Of a stretch of 64,000 nt of DNA, positions 9,601 to 17,532 are shown one piece after another (position 1 is the first letter of the stretch; each line of letters begins with the position of its first letter). Source of the stretch: Dinoroseobacter sp049800775. GTDB taxonomy: Bacteria; Pseudomonadota; Alphaproteobacteria; Rhodobacterales; Rhodobacteraceae. Below the pieces are notes generated by a model. It did not search any database. It had not been told where the DNA came from and saw only the letters and a program-made list of their open reading frames with translations. Location: NCBI RefSeq assembly GCF_049800775.1, contig NZ_JBNAFR010000010.1:84134-148133 (forward strand). Direction: 5' to 3'. The position numbers and the translations under genes were made by a program.

Positions 9601-10005
9601 TTCCTCAAGCCCACGGTGATCACGCTGGTCTACGGGCTGGGCTTCGGGATGCTGCTGGTGCTCGTGCTGGTCCCGGCGGTGATGGCCATGCAGCAGGATA
9701 TCGGACGCCAGATCACCGCGCTCCATCGGGCCGTGCGGGCGCCGCGCCGGACAGGCAGCGCCGGGCCCGCCACGCTTGTGGCGGCGGGGCTGGGCGCGCT
9801 CTGGCTCGCGGCGACCTTCGGGGTAAGCTTCGTGACCGGCGCCCTGCCACCGGCGCTTGCCGAGCAGATGCCGGCGGGCCTCTCAACGCACATGGCGACC
9901 TTTGTGCTCTTCATCGCGGGGATCGCGGTGATCGCGTTGGTCAGTTGGGCGGTCGCCGCGCTGGCCCACGGGCTGCGCGCGGCCCGCACACCGCCCAACG
10001 CCTGA
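6613..10005 (+). CDS. RND efflux transporter permease with C-terminal extension
   Basis: This is a 1130-residue proton-driven pump of the AcrB/HAE superfamily, closest in style to the broad AcrB/AcrD/AcrF group. A first membrane helix at residues 17-36 precedes the periplasmic porter loop. The TM4 proton-relay pair is present as Asp397-Asp398 in ITLGIVVDDAIVV, and the second half of the repeat follows. Family members usually end near residue 1030-1050. Here about 75 further residues contain two extra hydrophobic segments (around 1055-1075 and 1095-1115). With the adaptor upstream it forms a two-gene efflux operon; the substrate cannot be predicted. Confidence 0.94.
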   Translation: MGAIGGLLSYFTRHRTAANLLLVMLLAVGLFVVPKMRTQFFPDVVVDDVTVSVTWDGAGAEDVDRAIVALIEPVLQAVEGVTESSSTAREGRATLSVEFEPGWDMSRATDDVRVAVDSVTDLPDDAEEPTIRRSNWRDRITDVVVHGPVGVDQLARFSDEFVARLFEAGVTRATIRGIAAPETLVEVSTLDLIRYDLTLSEIAEAIGGAADSAPSGDVAGGTARVRTGTETRSADQISALALRTNEDGSLLTIGDVATIFVGGVDRERAYFVGENPAISVRVDRSNRGDAIAIQAQVAEVAAAFERDLPERVQIELIRTRAEAISSRLNILLDNGLVGLGLVVALLFLFLNARTAFWVAAGIPVAMLAAVSLMYLGGLTLNMVSLFALIITLGIVVDDAIVVGEHADYRARHLGEDAATAAENAAIRMAPPVFSATITTVIAFFGLTAIDGRFGDLIVAIPFTVIAVLIASLVECFLILPNHMAHALAHSAKEHWYDWPSRQVNRGLNWVKRVIFRRLIRWVILARYPVFAGAVLLLLSQAALFVRGDVTWRFFNAPERGSITGNFAMLPGATREDTFEVMGVIQTATEELGARYEAEYGVNPLAFVLAEVGGTTGRGLAGADTKDADQLGSIAIDLIDADLRPYSSFAFLAELQDAVPRHPKLETLSFRGWRSGPGGDALSVEFYGADTQVLKEAAEALKTALAVYPEVSALEDSLAYDKEELVLELTPIGSQLGFDIDALGRELRNRLNGIEAATYPSGTRTGAIRVELPARELGADFLDRMQLRTPSGAYVPLADIVSVRSQDGFSRIQRENGLRVVTVSGDISGDNAVRAAEINAALTDEHLPRIQEVYGVNYVQSGLAEQERDFLTDATLGFLLCLIGIYLCLAWIFSSWTRPAVVMMVIPFGFIGAIWGHYIWDVPLSMFSVVGLIGMAGIIINDSIVLVTTIDEYGKERGLIPAIIDGATDRLRPVLLTTLTTVLGLTPLLYEGSQQAQFLKPTVITLVYGLGFGMLLVLVLVPAVMAMQQDIGRQITALHRAVRAPRRTGSAGPATLVAAGLGALWLAATFGVSFVTGALPPALAEQMPAGLSTHMATFVLFIAGIAVIALVSWAVAALAHGLRAARTPPNA

Positions 10006-10046
10006 CCCGGCTGGACCGGCTCACGCGGCGCGGCGGGCTTTCGGGG

Positions 10047-10871
10047 TCAGGAGCGGCATCCCTGCACGTCATAGGCCGCCCCGGCAGAGATCAGCGTCAG
10101 GCGCAGATCCTCGCGGGCGATCTGGATCGGGCCGTCATGGCCGGAGCGGATCTCGGCTTCGGCAACGACCCGGCCGCCCTCGCGCGCGGTCGTGGCATGG
10201 GACACCCAGAGCATGGGATCCGGCAGTTCGAGCACGGCCACCTCGCCGTTTTGCTGCGGGGCATCCACAACGGCCCGCACACGCAGGCCTTCCTCCGTAG
10301 GCTCGAAGGCGCAGGTCATAGGGGTGTTGAGCCGGGTCGGTTCCGCCTCCAGCGCGGCAGCGATCAGCGCACTGCTCTGCCCCGGTGCGGTCAGCACCGC
10401 ATCAAGCTGCACCTCTGCGGGCATGCAGATCTCTTCGCAGACCCCGATGAAGAGCGACCCGTTGAGCGCGATGGGCGCATCGGCGGTTTCCGCCGAAAGC
10501 CGGAGGGGGAAGACCACCTCGGTCTTGTAGCCCACCGAGCGCAAGCCGTCCTCGTCAAACACCGTGGGCCGCGGCATATGCGGGGCGAACCCCACAAGGT
10601 TGCCGGACCCCGTCAGGTCGAATTGGGGCGGAATGCCCCCGTCGCCCGGTGTGCGCCAATAGGTTTTCCAACCCGGGGCGAGCTGGATCCGGACCCCGGC
10701 ATAATGGGTCCCGTCCGCCTCGCGCCAGCCGGGCAGCACATCAACCTTCACCACATCCGGGTTGCCAAAGCTCTGGCCCAAGGCCGGCAGGGCCATGGCA
10801 ACAGGTGCGACCGGGGCCGCCAGAAGGACGCAAAGCCGGGCCGCGGCGCGGAAGGAAAGCTGCTGTATCAT
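10047..10871 (-). CDS. DsbD N-terminal-domain protein, secreted
   Basis: The 274-residue product starts at the ATG at 10871 with a signal peptide (residues 1-33, ending near ALPALGQ). The rest resembles the periplasmic N-terminal domain of thiol:disulfide interchange protein DsbD, including the block GWKTYWRTPGDGGIPPQFD and ICMPAEVQLDAVL. The membrane electron-transfer domain of full DsbD is absent. It therefore belongs to the stand-alone domain proteins seen in alphaproteobacteria. A role in periplasmic thiol redox or copper handling is family inference. It is divergent from yqgE, and the intervening region carries a 24-bp tandem repeat. Confidence 0.82.
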   Translation of the reverse strand: MIQQLSFRAAARLCVLLAAPVAPVAMALPALGQSFGNPDVVKVDVLPGWREADGTHYAGVRIQLAPGWKTYWRTPGDGGIPPQFDLTGSGNLVGFAPHMPRPTVFDEDGLRSVGYKTEVVFPLRLSAETADAPIALNGSLFIGVCEEICMPAEVQLDAVLTAPGQSSALIAAALEAEPTRLNTPMTCAFEPTEEGLRVRAVVDAPQQNGEVAVLELPDPMLWVSHATTAREGGRVVAEAEIRSGHDGPIQIAREDLRLTLISAGAAYDVQGCRS

Positions 10872-10927
10872 GGGGCGCGATCCTAGCCATGGGGCCTGCG
10901 AACGGAAATCACGTTTCGGCGATGCTC

Positions 10928-10990
10928 CGTGAGACCAAGGCGCACAGGCTGCGTGAGACCAAGGCGCACAGGCTGCGTGAGACAAAGCGC
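10928..10990. repeat. Tandem 24-bp repeat between divergent promoters
   Basis: Two identical 24-base units occupy 10928-10951 and 10952-10975. A third, partial unit runs 10976-10990 with one mismatch (GAGACAAAGCGC instead of GAGACCAAGGCGC). The unit begins CGTGAGACCAAG. It sits between the start of the DsbD-domain gene (minus) and yqgE (plus), where promoters are expected. No spacers separate the units, so it is not a CRISPR array. Confidence 0.9.
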
Positions 10991-11028
10991 CTATTGTAAC
11001 GGGCTGAGAGGCCCCCCATTTTCGGCCC

Positions 11029-11607
11029 ATGGACGAGCGGAACACCACTGACAGCCTGAGCGGAAAGCTTCTGATCGCGATGCCCGGAATGGGGGATCCG
11101 CGGTTCGAGCACAGCGTTGTCTTCATCTGCGCCCATTCCGATGATGGCGCGATGGGGCTGATCGTGAACAAGCCGACGCCGGAGCTGAAATTCTCGGACC
11201 TGCTGGCGCAGCTCAAGATCGCCCCGCCCCCGGCGGAGGCCACGGCGGTGGCGGTTCATTACGGTGGCCCGGTCGAGGGTGGGCGGGGTTTTGTGCTGCA
11301 TTCCTCGGACTACTCGGGCAACGAGTCGACCCTTCAGGTGGATGGCGCCTTCGGCATGACTGCGACGCTGGATGTGTTAGAAGATCTTTCCCGGGGAACC
11401 GGGCCCGATCGCTGTTTCCTCGCTCTGGGCTATGCGGGCTGGGGTCCGGGGCAGCTGGAGGACGAGCTGCAGCGCAATGGCTGGCTGACCTGCGACGCAG
11501 AGCCCGAGATCGTGTTTTCACCGGATCCCGATCGCAAATGGCAGATGGCTCTGGCGAGCCTCGGGATCGATCCGATGATGCTCTCGGCGACCGGCGGGCG
11601 GGCCTGA
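11029..11607 (+). CDS. YqgE/AlgH family protein (UPF0301)
   Basis: This 192-residue protein belongs to the YqgE/AlgH family, whose biochemical role is unsettled. The family signature is clear: GKLLIAMPGMGDPRFEHSV, then HSDDGAMGLIVNKP, and VHYGGPVEGGRGFVLH. AlgH was named from a Pseudomonas alginate regulation phenotype, but family members in other bacteria are not tied to alginate. The start at 11029 gives the normal length with no signal peptide, so it is cytoplasmic. It stands alone, divergent from the DsbD-domain gene. Confidence 0.93.
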   Translation: MDERNTTDSLSGKLLIAMPGMGDPRFEHSVVFICAHSDDGAMGLIVNKPTPELKFSDLLAQLKIAPPPAEATAVAVHYGGPVEGGRGFVLHSSDYSGNESTLQVDGAFGMTATLDVLEDLSRGTGPDRCFLALGYAGWGPGQLEDELQRNGWLTCDAEPEIVFSPDPDRKWQMALASLGIDPMMLSATGGRA

Positions 11608-11653
11608 CCGGCTAGGGCGGTCGCCCGGGTCGGGCTGGGTGTGGAGGCTTCGT

Positions 11654-12172
11654 TCAAGGGCCCCAATAGACCGGATTGCGCCAGACCTTCGGCACATCGA
11701 GCGGGCCCGCCGCAAGGCCCTGCCTGTTTCCGAGCCGCAGGGATTGCCAGGCGGGTGCCCAGTCTTCGGGCAAGCTGTATGGGGCGCTGACCCGGTCGGA
11801 TTGGGCAAAGCCGAACCGTCCGTAATAGGCGGGATCGCCCAGGACCAGCACCTCGGCCACGCCCTCGGCATCGAGCCGAGCGTGCCCGGCCGCGACGAGC
11901 GCCGAGCCGATGCCTTGCCCGTGGCGCTCCGGCGTTGCCAGCAGCGGCCCGAGCAGGGCGCCGCGGCGTCCATCGCCCTGCGGTATGCAACGGGTGAAGA
12001 CCACATGGCCCAGCACCGCCGCCCCCTCGACCGCCATGAGGGACAGGATCTCTGCCCCGGCGGCATCGAGCAGATCCGCCGCAAGGGCGGTCAAGTCCTC
12101 CTCCGGGAAGGCCTTGGGGTACAGGGCCAGAATGGCGGCCCTGTCCTCGGGGGTTGTATCGCGGATTTCCAT
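11654..12172 (-). CDS. GNAT family N-acetyltransferase
   Basis: This 172-residue acyltransferase has the acetyl-CoA pyrophosphate-binding signature (ERHGQGIGSALV, of the Q/RxxGxG/A type) and the late GNAT motif GDPAYYGRFGF. It resembles the YhbS-like group, whose substrate is not established. I placed the start at the ATG at 12172 (MEIRDTTPED), where the domain begins; an upstream in-frame ATG at 12217 would add 15 unrelated residues. It lies 77 bases downstream of tsaC on the same strand. Confidence 0.88.
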   Translation of the reverse strand: MEIRDTTPEDRAAILALYPKAFPEEDLTALAADLLDAAGAEILSLMAVEGAAVLGHVVFTRCIPQGDGRRGALLGPLLATPERHGQGIGSALVAAGHARLDAEGVAEVLVLGDPAYYGRFGFAQSDRVSAPYSLPEDWAPAWQSLRLGNRQGLAAGPLDVPKVWRNPVYWGP

Positions 12173-12249
12173 GCGCCTCGTCTCGCTGTCTTGCACCCGG
12201 CTTTCGCAGTCGATCACGGGGCGGCAGGGCGGTCAATTGCCCCGATCGG

Positions 12250-13206
12250 TCAATCCCGGGGCGCTGCAGCCCGGCGCAGGCGATCATTGATGGCGCGCCC
12301 CAACCCGGTCTCGGGGATCGGTGCCACCGCGATCCGCCGCCCCGCAGCCAAGGCATCCATGGCGCGCAGGGCGTGAAAGAGGCCCGCGGCGGCCTCATCC
12401 AGATCCCCGGTCTCGGAGAGGGACAGGAGCGCGCCTGCGCTATCGGGCCCGAAGCCGAGCCAGACCTCGCCCGGCTCCGCCGCACGGGCATTGAGCCGCA
12501 CCGCAGCCTCGGGTGCGTAATGGGATGCAAGCTGACCCGGGGCCGTGGGCTGCGGCCCGGCAGGCCCGCCAAGTGGCACCGCCTGCCCCAGCGCCTCCTC
12601 CAGCGCCTCGGACGTCACGCCGCCGGGACGGAGCAGGCGCGGCCCCTCGCCCAGTACCGAGAGAATGGTTGATTCAACCCCCACCGGGCAGGCCCCGCCA
12701 TCGACCACCGCATCGATCCGCCCGTCGAGCCCCTGCAGCACGTGATCGGCCCGGGTCGGGCTGACCTGGCCCGAGGGGTTGGCCGACGGCGCGGCCACAG
12801 GCCCGCCAAACACCTGCAGCAGCCTGCGCGCAACGGGATGGGCGGGCACGCGCACCGCGAGCGTCTCAAGCCCCGCCGTCACCAGCGGCGAGATGCCCGC
12901 CCCCGCCCGCAAGGGCAGCACAAGGGTCAGCGCCCCGGGCCAGAAGGCCCGCGCCGCCTGCTCGGCCAGCGCGGGGAGCTCGACCAGATCCCGCACCGCC
13001 TGCAGGTCCGGGACATGGACGATCAGCGGGTTGAAGCTGGGGCGGCCCTTGGCGGCATAGATCCCGGCCACCGCCGCCTCTTGGCGCGCATCGGCGCCGA
13101 GCCCGTAGACGGTCTCGGTCGGAAAGGCCACGCGCCCGCCCGCGCGCAGGATCTCGGCCGCGGCCGCAAGGCCCGTATCACTGGGATCAAGACGTCTGGT
13201 CTGCAC
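12250..13206 (-). CDS. L-threonylcarbamoyladenylate synthase (Sua5 type)
   Basis: The enzyme makes threonylcarbamoyl-AMP from threonine, bicarbonate and ATP, the first step of tRNA t6A37 modification. The YrdC domain is evident from FPTETVYGLGADA, YAAKGRPSFNPLIVHV and the later VAAPSANPSGQVSPT. At 318 residues it is the longer Sua5 form, with the C-terminal Sua5 domain after about residue 200, rather than the short TsaC form. The GNAT gene follows on the same strand. The acyl-CoA dehydrogenase gene is divergent 147 bases away. Confidence 0.94.
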   Translation of the reverse strand: MQTRRLDPSDTGLAAAAEILRAGGRVAFPTETVYGLGADARQEAAVAGIYAAKGRPSFNPLIVHVPDLQAVRDLVELPALAEQAARAFWPGALTLVLPLRAGAGISPLVTAGLETLAVRVPAHPVARRLLQVFGGPVAAPSANPSGQVSPTRADHVLQGLDGRIDAVVDGGACPVGVESTILSVLGEGPRLLRPGGVTSEALEEALGQAVPLGGPAGPQPTAPGQLASHYAPEAAVRLNARAAEPGEVWLGFGPDSAGALLSLSETGDLDEAAAGLFHALRAMDALAAGRRIAVAPIPETGLGRAINDRLRRAAAPRD

Positions 13207-13352
13207 CGCGCGGCCCCTTTCGTGACGCTGCGTTTCATTTGAGGGGGCCGCGCCCCCTGCCTAAGGTCACCCTCAGCGATCAGCCCATAAACCGACACCG
13301 CGCCCCTGCCAAGACCGGCGGGCCTGCGACCGGTCGGCCCAAAGGAGGCTCC

Positions 13353-15068
13353 ATGCCCTATACCGCCCCTCTCAGCGACTTCCGCTTCCTGCTCGAGCAT
13401 GTGGTTGGCTTTCCCGCGCTGCAGGCCACGGCACGCTTTGCCGAGACGACACCGGACCTGACCGAGGCGATCCTGAGCGAGGCGGGCAAGCTCTGCGAGA
13501 CCGAGATCGCGCCCCTGCAACGGGCCGGGGATCTGCATCCGGCGCGGTTGGAGAACGGTATCGTGCGGACCTCGCCGGGCTTTGCCGAGGGCTATGGCGC
13601 GATTGCCGAGGGCGGCTGGGTTGGCATGTCCGCCGATCCGGAGTTTGGCGGGATGGGCCTGCCCATGGCGCTGACCACCTGCATGAACGAGATGCTGTCG
13701 AGCGCCTGCCTTTCGCTGCAGCTTGCGCCGCTGATGACCCAAGGCCAGATCGAAGCGCTGGAGGCCCATGCCTCGGACGAGATCAAGGCGCTCTACCTGC
13801 CCAGGCTCGTCTCGGGCGAATGGTCCGGAACGATGAACCTGACCGAGCCCCAGGCCGGGTCGGATGTGGGCGCGCTCAGCACCAAGGCGGTGCCAAATGG
13901 CGACGGCACCTACGCGATCACCGGCCAGAAGATCTATATCAGCTGGGGCGATAACGATTTCACCGAAAACGTTTGCCACCTCGTGCTGGCGCGGCTGCCC
14001 GATGGCGGTCCGGGCACCAAGGGGATCAGCCTGTTTCTGGTGCCCAAGCGCCTGCCGGATGCGGACGGGGCGGCGGGCATGGCCAACAGCCTCAAGGTCG
14101 TGAGCCTCGAGCACAAGATGGGCCTGCATGGCAGCCCCACCGCCGTCATGCAGTATGACGGCGCGACCGGTTGGCTCGTGGGGCCGGAGCATGGCGGGAT
14201 GCGCGCGATGTTCACCATGATGAACAATGCCCGGCTGGGCGTCGGCGTGCAGGGGATCGGTGTTGCCGAGGCCGCCTATCAGCACGCGCTGCACTACGCG
14301 CTGGAGCGCAAGCAGGGCCGCACGCCGGTGGAGGGTGAGGCCACAATCCTCGCCCATGCGGATGTGCGCCGGATGCTCTTGACCATGCGGGCCGAGACCT
14401 TTGCCGCGCGGGCCATCGCACTCTCGACCGCGGTGGCCACGGATATGAGCGAGGCCACGGGCCATGGCCAATGGGCCGCACGTGCCGCTCTGCTGACTCC
14501 GATCTGCAAGGCCTATGGCACCGAAACCGGCATCCGCGTCTCGGATCTGGGCCTGCAGGTCCATGGCGGGATGGGCGTGATCGAGGAAACCGGGGCCGCG
14601 CAATTCCTGCGCGATGTCCGGGTCACCGCGATCTATGAGGGCACGAATGGCATTCAGGCCATGGATCTGGTGGGGCGCAAGCTCAGCGATGGCGGCGAGG
14701 CCATGGCCCGGCTGCTGGACGAGATCGAGGCGCTGGCCGAGACCGCCCGCGCAAGCTTGCCCGATCTGGCCGAGCCCGTGTGGCAGGCTTGCGAGACCCT
14801 GCGGGAGACGACCGAGGCGCTGGTGGCCGAGACCCGACTGAATGCGCGATTTGCGGGTGCGAGCCCGTTCCTGGCCGCCACGGCCCGGGTTCTGGGCGGG
14901 TATGCCCATCTCGCGGCAGCCTTGGCCGAGGGCGGATCCGGGCCGCGAACGGATCTGGCACGGTTCTTTGTTCTGCGCCTCTTGCCGGAGCATGCCGCCC
15001 TTGCCCGTCAGGCGCTTGCGGGGGATAAGGATCTCTACGCCCTGAGCGCCGAGGATCTCGTTGCCTGA
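13353..15068 (+). CDS. Acyl-CoA dehydrogenase, DmdC-like long form
   Basis: This 571-residue flavoprotein oxidises an acyl-CoA to the 2-enoyl-CoA and passes electrons to ETF. It has the conserved acyl-CoA dehydrogenase blocks NLTEPQAGSDVGALSTKA and YEGTNGIQAMDLVGRK. It also has a C-terminal helical extension typical of the approximately 600-residue group. That group includes DmdC, the 3-methylmercaptopropionyl-CoA dehydrogenase of DMSP demethylation in Roseobacters, and general fatty acyl-CoA enzymes. The N-terminus (MPYTAPLSDFRFLLEHVVGF) fits the group. The start at 13353 is supported by AAGGAGG five bases upstream. Actual substrate is open, because other dmd genes are absent here. Confidence 0.9.
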   Translation: MPYTAPLSDFRFLLEHVVGFPALQATARFAETTPDLTEAILSEAGKLCETEIAPLQRAGDLHPARLENGIVRTSPGFAEGYGAIAEGGWVGMSADPEFGGMGLPMALTTCMNEMLSSACLSLQLAPLMTQGQIEALEAHASDEIKALYLPRLVSGEWSGTMNLTEPQAGSDVGALSTKAVPNGDGTYAITGQKIYISWGDNDFTENVCHLVLARLPDGGPGTKGISLFLVPKRLPDADGAAGMANSLKVVSLEHKMGLHGSPTAVMQYDGATGWLVGPEHGGMRAMFTMMNNARLGVGVQGIGVAEAAYQHALHYALERKQGRTPVEGEATILAHADVRRMLLTMRAETFAARAIALSTAVATDMSEATGHGQWAARAALLTPICKAYGTETGIRVSDLGLQVHGGMGVIEETGAAQFLRDVRVTAIYEGTNGIQAMDLVGRKLSDGGEAMARLLDEIEALAETARASLPDLAEPVWQACETLRETTEALVAETRLNARFAGASPFLAATARVLGGYAHLAAALAEGGSGPRTDLARFFVLRLLPEHAALARQALAGDKDLYALSAEDLVA

Positions 15069-15093
15069 TGAAGATGCCCCAAGAGCAAGCCCT

Positions 15094-16179
15094 ATGAACA
15101 AACCTCTGGGGCCCCTCCGAACCCCGTTTGACACGCCGCCCGCGCCGGGCACCGCCACCGAAGTGGCTCCGGGCATCCTGTGGATCCGGCTGCCTTTGCC
15201 CATGGTGCTCGACCATGTGAATGTCTTCGCGCTGGACGATGGCGATGGCTGGACCCTCGTGGATACGGGCATGTTCTCCCGCCGCTCCCGCGCGCTGTGG
15301 GAGGACATCCTTGCCGGGCCAATGGCCGGCAAACCCGTGCGCCGGGTGATCGTGACCCATCACCATCCCGATCATATCGGCTGCGCCGGCTGGTTTCAGA
15401 GCGCCCATGGCGCAGAGCTGCTGACCACGCGCACCGCCTGGCTGATGGCGCGGATGCTGACCTTCGACGAGCAGGCTCTGCCCGCGCCCGAAACGCTCGC
15501 CTTCTGGACCCGCGCCGGCATGGATCCCGAGATCCTCGCCCAGCGCGCCGCCGAGCGCCCCTTCAACTTCGCCGATATCGTGGCGCCGATGCCGCTGGGG
15601 TTCACCCGCCTGCAGGAGGGCGACCGGATCCATGCGGGCGGGCGCGACTGGGACATCCATATCGGCCATGGCCACGCGCCCGAACACGCCACGCTCTGGA
15701 GCACGGATGGCGCGCTTGTGCTGGGGGGCGATCAGCTCCTGTCGACGATCTCGCCCAATATCGGGGTCTACGCCACCGAGCCCGAGGCCGACCCGCTCAG
15801 CGAATGGCTCGAGAGCTGCACCCGCCTGCAGGCCTATGCGACCGAAGACCAGCTCGTGCTGCCGGGCCACAAGCTGCCCTTCACCGGGCTACCGATCCGC
15901 TTGCGGCAACTGATCGAGAACCATCACAACGCCCTGCCCCGGCTGCAGGCCTTTCTGGCCGAGACACCGCGCAGCGCACCGGACTGCTTTCCCCTGCTCT
16001 TCAAGCGGAAGATCACCGGCGATACCTACGGGCTCGCGCTGGTCGAGGCGGTTGCCCATCTCAACCACCTGCGCGCCACGGGGCAGGCCGACTTCACCCT
16101 GCGGGCGGATGGCGTGCGGCTGTGGCACGCTGTCGCGACAGAGGCCCCTGCGGCCCCCGCTCCGGCGCAGGCCCCGTGA
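15094..16179 (+). CDS. MBL-fold metallo-hydrolase
   Basis: This 361-residue protein has the metallo-beta-lactamase metal site His89-x-His91-x-Asp93-His94 (THHHPDHIG). Further ligand candidates are HGHAPEH and GGDQLLSTISP. The C-terminal helical part resembles the glyoxalase II-like/LACTB2 group. It begins 25 bases after the acyl-CoA dehydrogenase stop and is probably cotranscribed, which hints at thioester or lactone hydrolysis; that is inference. An upstream TTG at 15061 could extend it by 11 residues with overlap, but the ATG at 15094 matches the domain start. Confidence 0.88.
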   Translation: MNKPLGPLRTPFDTPPAPGTATEVAPGILWIRLPLPMVLDHVNVFALDDGDGWTLVDTGMFSRRSRALWEDILAGPMAGKPVRRVIVTHHHPDHIGCAGWFQSAHGAELLTTRTAWLMARMLTFDEQALPAPETLAFWTRAGMDPEILAQRAAERPFNFADIVAPMPLGFTRLQEGDRIHAGGRDWDIHIGHGHAPEHATLWSTDGALVLGGDQLLSTISPNIGVYATEPEADPLSEWLESCTRLQAYATEDQLVLPGHKLPFTGLPIRLRQLIENHHNALPRLQAFLAETPRSAPDCFPLLFKRKITGDTYGLALVEAVAHLNHLRATGQADFTLRADGVRLWHAVATEAPAAPAPAQAP

Positions 16180-16235
16180 CAGCGGCTTTCGGATAGGCTA
16201 GGCGGGTCGGGATTAACGCGAACGGGAGAAACATC

Positions 16236-16373
16236 ATGGCCGAAGAGCACAAGCACGGCAGCATGGACACGACCGAGCAGGAAAAGACCTTCAATGGCTT
16301 CATCGCCATCACGAAGTGGTCGACGATCATCATCATCGCCCTCCTGCTCTTCATCTACATGGTCAACGGCTAA
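16236..16373 (+). CDS. aa3-type cytochrome c oxidase subunit IV, 45 residues
   Basis: This small gene encodes a soluble N-terminus (MAEEHKHGSMDTTEQEKTF) followed by one hydrophobic helix (WSTIIIIALLLFIYMVNG). That is the pattern of the bacterial aa3-type cytochrome c oxidase subunit IV known from Paracoccus and Rhodobacter, a single-helix accessory subunit of the terminal oxidase in the inner membrane. A GGGAG ribosome site precedes the ATG at 16236. As is common for this subunit, it lies away from the main oxidase genes. A lipoprotein gene follows 17 bases downstream. Confidence 0.9.
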   Translation: MAEEHKHGSMDTTEQEKTFNGFIAITKWSTIIIIALLLFIYMVNG

Positions 16374-16390
16374 GCCGGGATCGCCCAGCG

Positions 16391-16987
16391 ATGCGCCTGA
16401 CCCCATGGCTCTTGCTGGGGACAACCCTTGGACTGGCCGCCTGTGGCGGGCCGTCCGAATGGGCCTCTGACGCCGAGGTGAGCCAGTACCGCTATGCGGA
16501 TGGCGGCACCACGTCGGTCACGCTCTACACGGTGATCCGCATTCGCTCGGGCGAGGGCGGGCACACGGCGCTCCTGATCGACGGGAGCGAGCGGGTCATC
16601 TGGGATCCGGCGGGCACCTGGTGGTATCCGCAATCGCCCGAACGCAATGATCTGCATTACGGGATCACCCCGTGGCTGGAAAACCACTACATCGACTACC
16701 ACGCCCGCGAGGATTGGAGCGTTGTTGAACAGCGCATTGAGGTCGATCCCGCCACCGCCGATGCGATGATCGCGGCCTTTGCGGCGAACGGGGCGGTGGG
16801 CAAGGCCAATTGCGCACGGGTGACCTCCTCCATCCTGCAGGACTTCCCGGGATTCGAGAGCCTGAGCACCACATGGTTCCCCGTCACCATCATGGAAGAA
16901 TTCGCCACCCTGCCCGGGGTCGAAACCAAAACCTATTTCGATGATAACGATGCGGATCGCACGAATCCGCTGCGGGTTGTGCAGTAG
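16391..16987 (+). CDS. Predicted lipoprotein of unknown function
   Basis: The 198-residue product starts with a lipoprotein signal (MRLTPWLLLGTTLGLAACGG) with the lipobox LAAC at residues 15-18, so it should be lipidated and face the periplasm. The mature part contains SGEGGHTALLIDGSERVIWDPAG and later GKANCARVTSSILQD. The pattern of an His-containing segment followed by a downstream Asn-Cys recalls papain-like NlpC or DUF4105-type folds, but I cannot assign it. The start at 16391 was chosen because it puts the signal at the N-terminus. Confidence 0.8.
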   Translation: MRLTPWLLLGTTLGLAACGGPSEWASDAEVSQYRYADGGTTSVTLYTVIRIRSGEGGHTALLIDGSERVIWDPAGTWWYPQSPERNDLHYGITPWLENHYIDYHAREDWSVVEQRIEVDPATADAMIAAFAANGAVGKANCARVTSSILQDFPGFESLSTTWFPVTIMEEFATLPGVETKTYFDDNDADRTNPLRVVQ

Positions 16988-17532
16988 AGGGCCTGCCATC
17001 ACGATCCCTGCGCCCCGTTGCCGGCCTGCGCGAAACCGCTCCAGCCTTTCTGCCACGTGGCGCGGGGGCACATGGTGTTGCCACATAACGATCCCGTCCC
17101 CGGCGCGAGACCCCCTCGATCTGCGTCCGGTCCAGACGCGGCCCGATGTTCGACCTTCACATCACCATCGTGACCCGGCCCAACGCACCGATCCATGTCG
17201 CCATCTCGAACGCAAATGCGCTGCCTGCCTGCCGTCTGAGTTTCGCCCGGAGGCTGGCCCATCGGTTCCGGCATCATGGAGTTCGGCGACACGAAAGCCA
17301 CCAGAACCGATCCTGCCGACCGTAACCGGGGTGTGGTTCTGCGCAATGTGCTGATCAGCGAATCCAGCCCGTGGACGACCCACCCGCCTAGCGGATGACT
17401 GCAAGCTGATGGCCCTCGCCCAACTGCCCAGCGGGCACCCGAGTGCCGTGGATGGGCACAACCACCCGCTCTATGGCGCAATCTGGGACGACGGAACCCT
17501 CCGGAGGCCTGACTGTGCCCCGGGCCCTGCGC
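16988..17532. other. 545-base region without a convincing gene
   Basis: Open frames exist on both strands, the longest a 160-codon minus frame at 16999-17481. None has a recognisable domain, a good ribosome site or a balanced composition. A plus-strand frame at 17144-17317 starts with a protein-like stretch (MFDLHITIVTRPNAPIHVAI) and then turns into Arg/His-rich sequence. This may be a decayed gene. No terminator or repeat was noticed. Confidence 0.5.

Noticed and set aside
10928..10990. Possible CRISPR array
   Set aside because: The units are directly adjacent with no spacers, and there are no cas genes.
13353..15068. Firm assignment as DmdC of the DMSP pathway
   Set aside because: The family fits, but dmdA, dmdB and dmdD are absent from the window, and general acyl-CoA dehydrogenases share the same architecture.
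13023..15332. A 769-codon open frame opposite the acyl-CoA dehydrogenase and the end of tsaC
   Set aside because: It runs antisense across two well-supported genes and has no domain of its own.
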